Positions 1 through 11,330 of a DNA stretch of 64,000 nt are shown here, in pieces (the first letter of the stretch is position 1; the number at the start of each line of letters is the position of its first letter). Location: positions 558,001 to 622,000 of the forward strand of contig VZTJ01002642.1 in the NCBI GenBank assembly GCA_013397795.1, given 5' to 3'. Under the pieces are notes generated by a model. That model was not told the origin of the DNA and did not search any database. It was given only the letters and a program-made list of their open reading frames with translations. The DNA is from Orthonyx spaldingii (lineage: Eukaryota; Chordata; Aves; Passeriformes; Orthonychidae). The position numbers were made by a program, and so were the translations under genes.

Positions 1-3000
1 AAATATTTCTTTCCATGCAGAGAATCATGGGGTTTCTTCCTGTAAGAAAAGAAAAGTACAGTTTCCTAGAACTGTAGCATTATTTTGTTCAATATGTTCA
101 ATTTCACCGTGAATGTTAGAAGGTGGGGTTTTTTGAGTGATGGGTTTGGAGTAAGAGAAGGTATTTTAAAAGCAAATTTTGACTTCTGAAAACAAGTCTA
201 TGCCTTCACAGAGGAGTACTGAAATGACTTGGAGGGAAAATTCCATGTATTCTGAAATCAGAATCAACCTTTACAAATGTTCACAAGAAATGTTTACCCC
301 TAAATTTAATATGTGCTATGGGAGTACCTCAAGAAGTTCAGCATATGACAATGTCTTTAAACTTCATTTTGCAAAACTGGTAGAAATTCTGGTGGTAAAT
401 AGGATTGTAATAGTTTTCCCTTTCAAAAGCCACCAGTGCATCATGAAGACAGAAGCAGAACTTTCCGTATGTGGGTAGAACACAAAATAGAAAGAACTAA
501 TATTAATTTCCCAGACTGCCAACAGAAACAATAATGGAAGCTGAAAATAATTTGTGTTTTGTTATTAAGAAATTGCAGGATCTCCCAGAGTACTCTGCAA
601 TTCTTACTCTACCACAAATTGCTCTAAGAGAGATATGACAGGAGCCATTCCCACCACCTGATACTTGTTTACTCCACTGAGATATGTGCATAGTGTGGAA
701 TGGTGGAGCTGAAAGAAGCAAGGTGGATTCCACGGGTAGTGTGAAAATCAAATCCAAACAACTCCTCCAAACCCAGATATGGCAGGACTAGACGCCTTTC
801 CTACTTCCAACTTGTAATATAACTCAAGTCAAAACTGAGCTATGTAAAAGTGAAGAAAAGATGTTAGTTTGGCACTAACATGACATTCAGATAACTGTGA
901 TGTATCTAGAACAGTATAGGATGCTCTGAAATGTCATATTTGTCCCATTAGCTACTTTCAGCAAATAGTGAGCTGCCTCTTAGGTATGTTCTTTTTCTTC
1001 ATAATTTTCTCACATTGTATGTCAATGTATCTCCTAAAATTTAAATCACTTTACTGTAAGAATAAAAGATCTGAATCATTAACAAATTTTTATTTTTAAA
1101 AAAGCATTAGAGTCCCCGCTTCTTTAAAGGTTACAATATTCTGAAATTCTGGAAAAATGAGTTATCTGAGTATTGATCTTACAGTTTTTCATAAAACCTG
1201 TGGTAGAAAGTTCTTAGGTAAATTAAGACACTCCGAGCAAAGTTCTTTAGGGTCAATCATCTGAAATGGGGCCAAGCCTATAATATGCAAACTTCTGTGT
1301 TAGAACTGTTATTTGGCATAGGTTGTGAGAAGAATAAAAATTATGTTGATTTTCTAGCAAGTGACAAAGGTTAAAAGCACATATTTTGTACAACGTATAA
1401 GGTACTGAACTCAGTTCCAATTGGCACTAAAAGAAAAAATGTTTTCAGTGTGTGTTATTATTTTCATCATATTTAGGGAAAATACAAAAATCATTAATCT
1501 CATAGATTAACCCTCTAGAGGTATTTTTCTTTTCTCCTTAAATTACTTATGCAATGTTATTTTTTAGTGGATTTATTATTGCACAGTATTTATTCTTCAC
1601 TGATATCTCCTTCAAGAGAATCTTATCCCTGATTAGTAATTAAGGGGTTTATTATCTTCATATATAGGTCTTGTTTTGGGTTTTCTCCCTCCCCACTATC
1701 CAAGACATAGCTTTAACTTAAAGCAAAAATGAATTAACTTCAGACAAAGACTCGGGAGCTGAATCTAATGTAGCTCTGGAGGACTTGTTTTGTGGACTCT
1801 TAACTAGTGCAGAGTAGAACAGTTTTGCTTCTCCAAAACAATTACTGAAATTTGTGATGAAATAGAAGAATGCAGTGATTGTGTCAAAGATATTGATACT
1901 TTCTGTGCCAGACAGATAGGGAAAACAGGATAAAGACATAGATAGTGATGGGAAAAAAAACCCCACAGCTGGACTGACCTGTAATGCTTATTCTGAAATA
2001 CAAACTCTGGGCTCTTTTTTCTTTTTTACAATGAAGATGTTACAGATAGTAATATATATTATTACTATAATGCAATTGTTATTACTCTAAAAAAAACTCG
2101 AGAAGGGGGGGAAGTGGACGAGGCCCAGTTAATATTTTTGATTTACTGAGAAGTTAAGGATTTCTACAGAATTATATTTTCTCAGCTTGTAATTTGAGAG
2201 AAACAATAATTTATTATAAAATAATAATTTTAAAAAATTAAAATGGATATTTTATTTCAATTTTATATTTTTGCATCTGCTTAACAGATGTAAAGTACTT
2301 TCAGAACAAGAGGCAATCTTCGAACACATAAAAAAATCAATAATTTTAATTTCAGAACTAGGGACTTAACTAAAACAACCTTTTTTTTTTCTTTTCTTAG
2401 AGAAACAAAATAAACCTAATTGACACTGAGATGCAGCTTTCATTTTTGTAACATCTGCATCTTTTCATAGAAAATTATTCATGTTTATATCTCCTCTTTG
2501 AGTGTTAAGTTCTAAGCACGTCTCCAGTATCTTTTGAAGTTGCTATTGCTTGAAGTTGAAATTCTGTTTCTTGAATTTACATTCCTAAACATTTTGCTAT
2601 CAGAACTTGTTCCCAGAACTGAGTAAGAAACCTGTAGAAAATGAGTGACTAAACGAGGAAGAGACTTGCACCTCCCCCTAGAGAATGTGGTACCTTATCT
2701 GCTACACAGAGCACACGTGCAACACACTGACATTGTTGTCCCCATTTTGAAATCAATAGATATACACCTACATCATCAAGGACAGATGCTGGGACCTCAT
2801 CCCTTCTCACATTAGCCCTCATCAAGCTGCTTACGGCTGCAAAGATGCCAATCAGTTTCTAAAAGGGATATTCACTGTGTGTCCATAATAGCTTCACACT
2901 CCAACTCTGCCAATCAATACTGACATCACACGGTGCGTTTCATTTATGCTGATACATGGATGAAGATCACTAACTGAGTCTTAAAAGAAATAGGGTGGAC

Positions 3001-3732
3001 TTGTTAAAATAGTGCCTTTTAAGAGCCCTTTGCCCCTAGCAAATGGCATCTTTAATAACCCACTAGCAAATGGATGATTTTGTCAACTGAATGTTACCCA
3101 GCTCCTCAGGATCAGTTTGAACTTTTAAGAAAGTCCTGTTTATTAAAGCCTAGATGCCACCTTCATACTTAAAAAGTTTAGAAAAACCCTACTTCTTGTA
3201 TTAAAAATAGAAGAATATATAAGTAAAAGCCTAAATTTTGCATTCCTTAAACCATAGTTAAATAATTAAGTGAGAAATAACCGAGAAATCGAGTCTTGGC
3301 AAACATGACCCCAGGTCTGAGCACACTTAAATAACTGAACAGGCTTATTTAGCAAAGACTTTATGAAGCAGCAAAACAGATGACAAAGCTAATTTGTCAC
3401 TGAAGGTCTTGCTGGAACTTATGCAAAGTGAAAAGAAAGCATTCCCAAAACATAGCATATCAGGCGTTTGCAGAAGGCTATTGCTTGGTGGTCACTTCAT
3501 GGATATAGCATGGGAAACCCGGGTTTCAGGTAATTTCACATGTTCATTTTTTTTACTGATTCAGAAATGTTACCATCCTGTTTGTTACACAATAACTAGC
3601 TTTTAATGCCACAGGCTACGAATAGCAATTGAGATTGAGATTTTAAAAAGAAAATATTGTGGGTTTATATTATAGTCCTATTTTTGAAGGCTGAAAAAGC
3701 AATAAAGTATAGAAAATGTGAGCATACTCCAA

Positions 3733-3749
3733 ATATATATATATATATA
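3733..3749. repeat. (AT)n microsatellite
   Basis: An uninterrupted AT dinucleotide run of about 17 bases within an A-rich context. It is probably length-polymorphic; no function is implied. Confidence 0.8.
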
Positions 3750-4814
3750 AAAGATCAGTTTTCAAACTCTTTTGCCATCTGTCACCTGACAATGATTAAT
3801 TATGTGCAGGCTGTGATTTGGAATAATCAGAGTTTTAAAAACAACAGATAAAGAAAAAGCAATAACAAGGCATTTCATTAGTGTAGGTGTACTGCTGGCC
3901 ATGATTTTCAGCATTCTTTCTCAGGAACACTGAGTCAGACTAAGAGAGCACAGATCACCTACAGGCTCTTTTTTCTAGGAAATTTGTCTTTCTCCTTGTC
4001 TTCTAGAGACATAAAATATATTTTTACAATTGACTAAGGAACCAGCAGGATTCTATTGTTTGTCATAGAGCTTGCCTGCTGAGAGAAAAAAGCTCAAGTG
4101 AATCTATTTTTCTTTTTTAATGATTCAAAAGAGCGTGTTACAAGACCATCTGTTAGTTGCATTGGCCATCCAGTCAGCATCTATTTTCAAAACTACTTGT
4201 CTGGCAGAAGATATCACAAATACTCTCCTTGTTCATGTTGCCTGTCAAAAGCAAAGATGAAGACAGCCGATAGCTCTGCTAAAAAACGTGACTGAGCATT
4301 AAAAAAATCAGCTCAATGTTTGTGATGGACTAGATGTACAGCATTCAAAAGACATCATCCACAACCTTACTAGCCTGAATAGGAGCTTTAAATAGTGATG
4401 GGCTCTCAGGCAGAGTGTCCTACACCATGATGTGTGTTGGTCTTCTGGTGGCTGCTGAAGTCAACTAAAGAGACTGCAGATCACATTCAGAGTGTAGAAA
4501 CTCATCTGAAAAAATGAACAGTTTCACCCAAAACAATGTGTGTTATAGTAGCAATTTTTAACATAGCATCTAGAATGGAGACAAAAAACCACTTTTTTTT
4601 TCTTTTGTAGTAATGAGGACGATAACTATAGAAATCAATAGACCTTATTTGTTTTTATAACTCATTTGTTTTTACACTTTATTTGCAAGTTGTGGGACAA
4701 AAGGTTACCTAACTACTGTATTTACATCAAATCAATTTGAAGAATACCTTAAAATTACTCCCCCACTCTAATAGTTAAAATTAAACCCTAAAATACAGTC
4801 ATAGATAATGCCTT

Positions 4815-4850
4815 TAATGTATATGTATGATGTATAATGTATATGTATGA
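4815..4850. repeat. 20-bp tandem duplication
   Basis: The unit beginning TAATGTATATGTATGA is repeated with a 20-base period: the first copy starts at 4815 and the second, partial copy at 4835. It looks like a simple slippage or duplication product in AT-rich DNA. Confidence 0.7.
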
Positions 4851-6023
4851 CGATGTTAGAGTATAATACAGGGACATACACTCTATATGCTACATATTTC
4901 ACTAACGGTGTATCTTTTACACATTTATATTCTAAAACACTAATATTACTATTTGAACTCCAGATATATTCAGTTAATTTACAAATATAAATTCTTTCTG
5001 TCTGCTTTATTCTGCTTTCTGTATTTTCTTGATTTTAAGTAACATATTTTGCATTGCCTACCATGGCATCTTTCTAGGTATTTTCATCATTTTCATAAGT
5101 TCACTGTTTTGTACCCTTCAGACAAGCTGCACAAATACTCTGTGACAGCCACACATGAAATATTGATGTTTTCTGTTTCTTATCTAAACTGTTTTCTGAG
5201 AAGGATGCAGCACAAAATTATTCTGTACAGTTGAACACGTTGCTAAAATACACAAACCAAACAACTCCAAACAAATACATCCAGGAATTTGTGCGTCAAA
5301 TGAAATGCTGTGAGCCTCTCTTTAGCTAAATGTATCTTTAAAAATATGCATATTCTGTCTTCCCTCCACACTTTGAGGGATTTGCTCATTTTATTTATGA
5401 GTTCATCAGTGTTTCTGCCCTATTGCCCCAAAATATTCAAGTGCCAGAGCAGCACACTGACTTCTGGTGGTCAAAAACCAGAATTTAACTATGACTTTGT
5501 GGGTCAGTACACACTTTTACTGCACATTACAGTCTGCAGCCTCATGATATTACATTCAACAAGAGAGTTAGGATAACTGTAGTAAGGAAGGAGAAAAAAA
5601 AGAGATCAAATAAAGTTCATCAACATTCAGTTTTTGAGATATGAATTGAACCTTGCAAATATTTCCCATACCATCAGAGAAAATGACAGGCAACCCTGGC
5701 CATTTCTAAATTGGGAGATCCAAAAGCATTACCAGACATATGCCTTTTCAGTGTTCCTTGGCAGCTATGCACTTATAGCTCTCAGGCTGTGGGGCCCATC
5801 AGAATAGCTGTGCTATGTACTGTTCAGCATGACATATGCTTTGAGCTTTATTCTACCATCCATGTGTTCTTGAAATTTCTATATATTCAGCTGTTCTCCC
5901 AAACAGAGAAAACCTTCAGGATGGATAGGCTCTGTTACTTTAGAGAGCTTTCCTAATCTTAATGTGATTTACCCAAGGAAATTTTGAAAGGTGATGGGCT
6001 TTATCAAAAAGCATTTATGCTGC

Positions 6024-6520
6024 TGTGCTGGTTTTGCCTGGTGTAAAGTTAATTTTCTTCATAGTAGCTGGTGTCTGTGTTTTGCATTTGTGATCCAAAG
6101 AGTATTGGTAATTGAAAACAGAGATGTTTTCATTATTGCTGAGCAGGGCTTACACAGAGTCAAGGACTTTTCTGCCTCTCACTCCACCCCAAAGAAGGCT
6201 GGCGGGGGGGCACAAGGAATTGGGAGGGGAGACAGCTGGGACAGCCAACTCCAACTGGCCCATGGGATATCCCATTCCATATGGGTGAGGCTCAGCATAT
6301 AAAACTGGAGAATAAGGAGGAAGAGGGGGATGTTGGGAGCAATGACCCCTTGTCTCTCTAAGTCACTGCTGCGTGTGAAGGAGCTCTGCTTTTCTGGGTT
6401 GGCTGAACACCTGCCTGCCCACTGGAAGTAGTGAATGAATTCCTTGTTTTGCCTTGCCGGCATGCTTTACCTGTTAAACTGTCTTTATTTCAACCCACAG
6501 TTTATCTCACCTTTTCCCTT
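6024..6520 (+). mobile_element. ERV LTR, 3'-truncated, avian family
   Basis: The element opens with TGTGCTGGTTTTGCC, which fits the TG start of a retroviral LTR. It continues through a segment I recognise as a very common neoavian endogenous-retrovirus LTR (motifs CTTCATAGTAGCTGGT, CTGAACACCTGCCTGCCCA, GTGAATGAATTCCTTG, ATTTCAACCCACAG). A TATAAAA box at 6298-6304 is correctly placed for the U3 promoter. Recognisable sequence stops near 6520, after TCACCTTTTCCCTT. The terminal U5 part that would end in CA is missing and unique AT-rich DNA follows. No internal gag, pol or env sequence is adjacent, so this is a truncated solo LTR. Orientation comes from the TATA box and the TG end. The exact family name (ERVL-type is my guess) needs a repeat-library comparison. 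Confidence 0.82.
6298..6304 (+). promoter_or_regulatory. TATA box inside the LTR
   Basis: TATAAAA lies about 275 bases from the LTR start, in a GC-richer context (GGCTCAGCATATAAAACTGG). This is the usual layout of an LTR polymerase II promoter. Whether it is still active cannot be told from sequence. Confidence 0.6.
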
Positions 6521-8878
6521 AAAGTTAAGGCTTACACATTTGTCAATAGTTGCTTTACAATAATTCCCAGAAGCTGGATTCCTGTAATCTGTATTCTGCA
6601 GTATAGGATATAATGACCTTGGTTCATGGCATCCTATCTGCCTACAGGAAACTAGAAATGGAAATACATTTCCTTGTTATTATTAACTAAAAGACACCAA
6701 GCTACATGATAAAGAACAGTTTTTGACCTCCTCACAAGATACTCCTACTGTAAAATGCACATAGCTCTGTCTCTAATTTTGCAATTCTTTTTGCTTGCGA
6801 AACCACACATGAATCAAATAAACTGCTCCTGTGTTAACAGGTTTAAGAGAGTTTGTTCTAAAATGATGCAAAAATTAGATCTGGAATTTTGCAGATGGAC
6901 AGACATTCAACATACGTTTTTATTACTTTACCGTATCATACAGCATCAATCATGTTTGAGAGGGAATTTCTTTAAACCTGTTATTCATACACATACACAA
7001 AATTTCAAATATTGGTTCCATCACTGAAACATTTGTCCTGAAGACAGACACTCACATGATCCCTTTCTTGTTTTTCAATTAAATATATTATGAATACACC
7101 ATATTTGAGTGCTAACAGTGCATTAGCCAGGGTTAATAATTTGAAGCATATTTAGGATTCAATAGTTTGCCTAGCTATTCCCTCTTACTCATCCATTTTC
7201 CTACAAATACATACATTCTGAATGTTGAATAGTTTGCTTCTGGGTTTCTCACCCATTGAATATTGCTCTTTCCTGGTGCAGCTGTTACCTTGACCAGAGA
7301 TGCTAGAGGGAAATGCAATCAAACAAGGAAGGAAGAAAATGGCTCTGAGGTCTAACTTATAATAGGAGCATCCCAGTAATGAGTAGAAAAATGAAGATAT
7401 AGCTATTTGAAAGGCAGTACTTTCTGCTCCTCGTCTTGGTGTGACTTCTGAAATACCAGATGCAAGAACCCACACGTAAAGTATTTGTTGGCAAGCTCAC
7501 CACTCTCTTCCCATACCTGGAGTAGCATGTAAATTTTCAGTAATTTAAAAAGTTATTTTCGCTTAATAAACAACAAAAAAGAACAGATAGAAAGGAGAAA
7601 CTGGGAAAAAATGAGAGGAAACAGGGAGAGAAGCAACTGTGCCAGAGCAGAGAGATCCTACCTTCCTTCACAAAGTTTGTCCTAAGTGAAAACATTGCAA
7701 ATCACATCTCCGTGACCTAAAAGGACACCAACTTTTCTTAGGTCCTACACAGTGAAAAGATTGAAGTTGTGCAGAACAAACTTTGCTTTTTACAAATCTC
7801 TACACACAAGATATTATATATTTGACAACTCGAAATAGCCTTTATTTGCCATGTCTAGGCACGGGGGTTATATCAACAAAGTGGTTTCTTGATACATTTG
7901 CTGTCCTCTGAGAAACAGCTGTTTCAGCTTCTTTCACTGACACACAAGTGATAGGTCAGGGGACACTACTGAGTTTCTCACTCTAAAAGCCAGTAATGCA
8001 CAGTCTGAGTCTTCAGTGGATGGAAGGGCTGCTGTAGAAGCTAATTGCCCCCTGCTCTCACAGCACTGGAGCTGTGAATGGGGAGAAAGTCAGAGGCAAG
8101 AAGCCAGTAATCTGCAGCAAGCCTACGACCTGGAATATTGAGTCAGGAAGAGTATGGAGACAGAACTCAAACAAATGGAGACAGATGGAGTTTCATTCTA
8201 TTTAGCAAAATAGATGTGTTTGGAGAGAGTAAAAAGAAGAAGCAGAGATGACACGTGCACAGTTATTTGGCTGGCTTTGAATTGTCTTATCCACAGTAAT
8301 TGATGGGAAACAGCTTAGCAACAAAAGCAAAGAACTAAAATAAGTTCAGGGGATTTGCTCACCAATGACACTATTGATCCACTCTGATCCTGGGCAAGAC
8401 ATTTTACTGCTGTATGTTCTGAGAAACAGCTAATCTTTCTTTTGGAAAGATTTATGAACTGATATTGGCTTTAAAACACTAATGAAAATGAAATTTTGAA
8501 GAAAATTTCCTCAGGATTCAGACACAGCAAACTATTTTCCAATTATTGTCTGTTATATTTTATCTTTCACACATACATTGTTTCTCCATACCATGTATCT
8601 GCAAAAAGCCTTTTCTTTAATGTGCTTAAATTTTCTAAAAATTCTTTTCTTCTTCCTATTTACATCAATATTTCTGTTTCTACTGCCTCTGATGTCAGAA
8701 AACTAGCTTAATTATACCAAAAAAATTAAATTTGCATCTTATAATACTAGTTCAGTTCTGAGTACACCTGAAAAAGTTTAAATGCTTAACTACATCTCTT
8801 CTGAAATAAATGGCATTTTAAGCCCCTTCTGCATGGTCTTGCAGCAACAAGATTAATTTATCCTTTCTCCTTGATTGA

Positions 8879-9361
8879 TTGTTTTTGTTTTGCTCTAAAC
8901 ATAATGCTTCATCAAATTTTGCTAAGCATCTTGTGAGACACATCTCATCAGTCCCTTTGCCTTTAATGACAACAGAGGTAAACACATTGCTCGCTTGTTT
9001 AGCTAGCAAGGGCTTCAGAATGACCCACAAACCTCATTTGGCCTATGAAGCTATAAAATACTGCCCAGCATTGCTAAAATTTATGGTCCATCTCCTCCAA
9101 AATCCCTGTATAAAAATCATTCAACCCTTCCAGGGAAACCATTTTAATTTAATAACATCCAGGAAATACAGTGTAAGGCTTTTCATGAGCACTCTCTGTG
9201 GGAAAAGGAGCCATTCGTCCTCGTTCCACAAATATACTCAGTGGGTTGTTTTATTCAGGCTTCTCACATCCACAGATCCTTTGGCAGACCAGATCCCAGC
9301 TGTCCTGGGCTTTTCTTTGCCACACAGCCTCTACACTGCAAGAGGGAACACCATATTTTAA
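8879..9361 (+). other. Unexplained 160-codon open frame
   Basis: This is the longest ATG-initiated open frame outside a recognised repeat, 160 codons in AT-rich DNA where stops should be frequent. I recognise no protein family, signal peptide, membrane segment or catalytic motif. The product would be rich in Ser, Leu, Phe, His and Lys, which is typical of translated non-coding AT-rich DNA. A second frame (9198-9434) overlaps it, and the opposite strand is open over 8818-9030. No clear splice boundaries or upstream promoter were seen. The most likely explanation is chance; an exon, a decayed pseudogene or a lineage-specific small ORF are alternatives. Confidence 0.15.
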
Positions 9362-9639
9362 TGGCAGCTCTTTAATTATTTTCTCCTTTGTCCATCTACT
9401 GCAAATGCAGAAGTTTTGTTCTTTTTTTATATAGCTGGATTCCTCTCCTTTGGTGGTAAGGAAACGGAGTTTTATTAATTTAACATAAGTAGTTCTAATA
9501 CAGACTTAGGCTTTGAGCATGGTTGGTACCTGTCTCATGTCTTCTGCATATTCTTTTCTGGAGAAATGGTAAACTAGCAGTTTTATAAACCTGTTATTCC
9601 CTGAATTCTATAATAAGTACTCACACAATCAGAATGTTT

Positions 9640-9850
9640 TCTATTAATAAATTCTTAGCTTCCTAGAAATGCAGTTCCATCTAATTATGTATTTGTATTG
9701 CCCATGCAATTCTAAACTAATTAGATTGCAACTAGATTAATCTCTTTCATACTTGCTAAATGCAATAATTGCTCTTGCAACAATCAATACACATTTAATT
9801 ACTAGGAAAATAACGTGCTTATTAAATTAAAGTTACTTTCCCATATTTTG
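9640..9850. promoter_or_regulatory. TAATTA-rich candidate conserved element
   Basis: The block carries many homeodomain-type cores (CTAATTATG, CTAATTAGATTG, TAGATTAATC, TTTAATTACT) spaced through non-repetitive sequence, together with CAAT and GCAAT motifs. The texture resembles vertebrate developmental enhancers. However, AT-rich DNA produces TAATTA by chance, and conservation cannot be seen from one genome. Confidence 0.25.
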
Positions 9851-10992
9851 CTGAGTATTTGCATTGAAATTCCATTCTTCATCTTCTGCAATAAATTTAA
9901 ATCTGGAGATAAGGAAGCTAAATCCCAAGGCTATTTTCCAGGATTTGAAATCAGCAAGACTTTTGCACATACATGAAACTAAACATTAGGCCAGGATGTA
10001 AAACTTTCCATCACACTCCTGAGATGTAAATCAGTCTGTCCCCACCTTTCTGTTCTGAAATCATGGTTACATTTAAGTCTGGTTTGAGAGAAAACTTAGT
10101 TTTCAAAAGATCTCAATTTCTACAGATTTGTGAAACATGCAAAGGTATTTTTTCTGGTTTGTTTATCAAAGGAGTGGAGCTAACAAAGAAACTATAAATT
10201 TTGTACATAGGGAAATTTTCAGTTGCAGTTTAGAGCACACTAAATACCATAGGACTTGGTCATGAGGCAAAAATCCACAGGAACTTAGATTTGTCCAAAT
10301 TCCTTGCTTGGAGAATTATTCTCAATACGGAAGTCAATAACTATAAGGGAAGCATGCATTCTATGAAGTATGCATAGCTTAGGCAGAGTAAATTCAGATT
10401 GCAATCTACATTACAGATCTGCAGACTCTGGTTAGCAGAAAGTTGTAGGAACCCTGTAGGAACAATGCAAAGCAGAAATGTGTGGTAACATTGAAATATC
10501 ATTAAGAGAGTCGAGTTTAAGCTTCGTAGGTTTGAAAAGTGGTCATATATATTTTATCCATTCAGGAAGCAGCTGGATACAGGAATTAGGAAACTGTGTG
10601 GTTCATGAGCTTTGCCTGGATTGGTTTCTGGACATTTTAGCTATATCCTTAAAGAGAAAGGTCACTAGCATTACTTCAGAATGTGACAAGTGAAAATATG
10701 TCTAGAATTCAATATCCCAGTTCTATGATCATTGCCTCCCTTTTTCCAGTATTTGCACAGATGTTGAAATCAATGCTGGGGGGGTTTTTCCTCTAATATT
10801 AGTTTTGAAATTTTAAGTATCATAGCAATATTTCCCAAACTGGTGCTATTCTGATGATTTACTTTATATGGAGTCCAGACATTTCCACAAGTAAATAACA
10901 GATAATACAATTTTTAAAGACGTTTGGTTATGAATCAGTAACTTGTAGATACCATGCAAGCTCAACACTGTTCATCATCCTCCCATACTTAT

Positions 10993-11330
10993 TGTCATGG
11001 TTTAGGAACGGCACTCCCCATCTCGGTGCCCTCATCAAGACTCTCCAAGCTCCTGCAAAAGTTACTTCTAACCTGATCAGAACATGGACACTTATTTTCA
11101 GAGAAGAGACAGACTGAGTCTCCCTCAGTCTCTCAGCCGCTAAATTTTATTGTCCATCTTTGGCTCTTCTGTCTCTCTACCCTAGTAGCTAACATTTTGT
11201 CCTTTCTCAGATTAATATTCTGTCTCTTATCTTGTGTCCTGGAATTTTTGGTAATTAATTCATTTGAAGTTGCTATATAGCACATGAATTCAGGCTCATC
11301 TGCTCCATACAGCATGAGAGCAAGATACAT
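10993..11330. mobile_element. Possible ERV LTR remnant
   Basis: TGTCATGGTTTAGGAACGGC resembles the terminal motif shared by several avian ERV LTRs and starts abruptly in unique DNA. It is also close to the reverse complement of the CATGACA end seen on the element at 21391-21397. The following few hundred bases have a different texture (pyrimidine-rich, with CTATATAGCAC near 11271), but I cannot align them confidently to a known LTR or find a second terminus. Orientation and the right-hand edge are uncertain. Confidence 0.33.

Larger units (their letters stand above)
1..6023. other. AT-rich unique DNA, no gene recognised
   Basis: Open frames here are all under about 105 codons, lie in every frame and resemble no protein I know. 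The stretch holds only minor simple repeats (an AT microsatellite near 3733 and a 20-bp duplication near 4815, listed separately) and short A or T runs. It is best read as intergenic or intronic DNA. A short or non-coding exon cannot be excluded by eye. Confidence 0.6.
6521..10992. other. Unique AT-rich DNA
   Basis: No recognisable gene or repeat. It contains one unusually long open frame (listed separately) and a TAATTA-rich block at about 9640-9850 that looks like conserved non-coding sequence. The remaining open frames are under 100 codons and look like chance. Confidence 0.55.
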
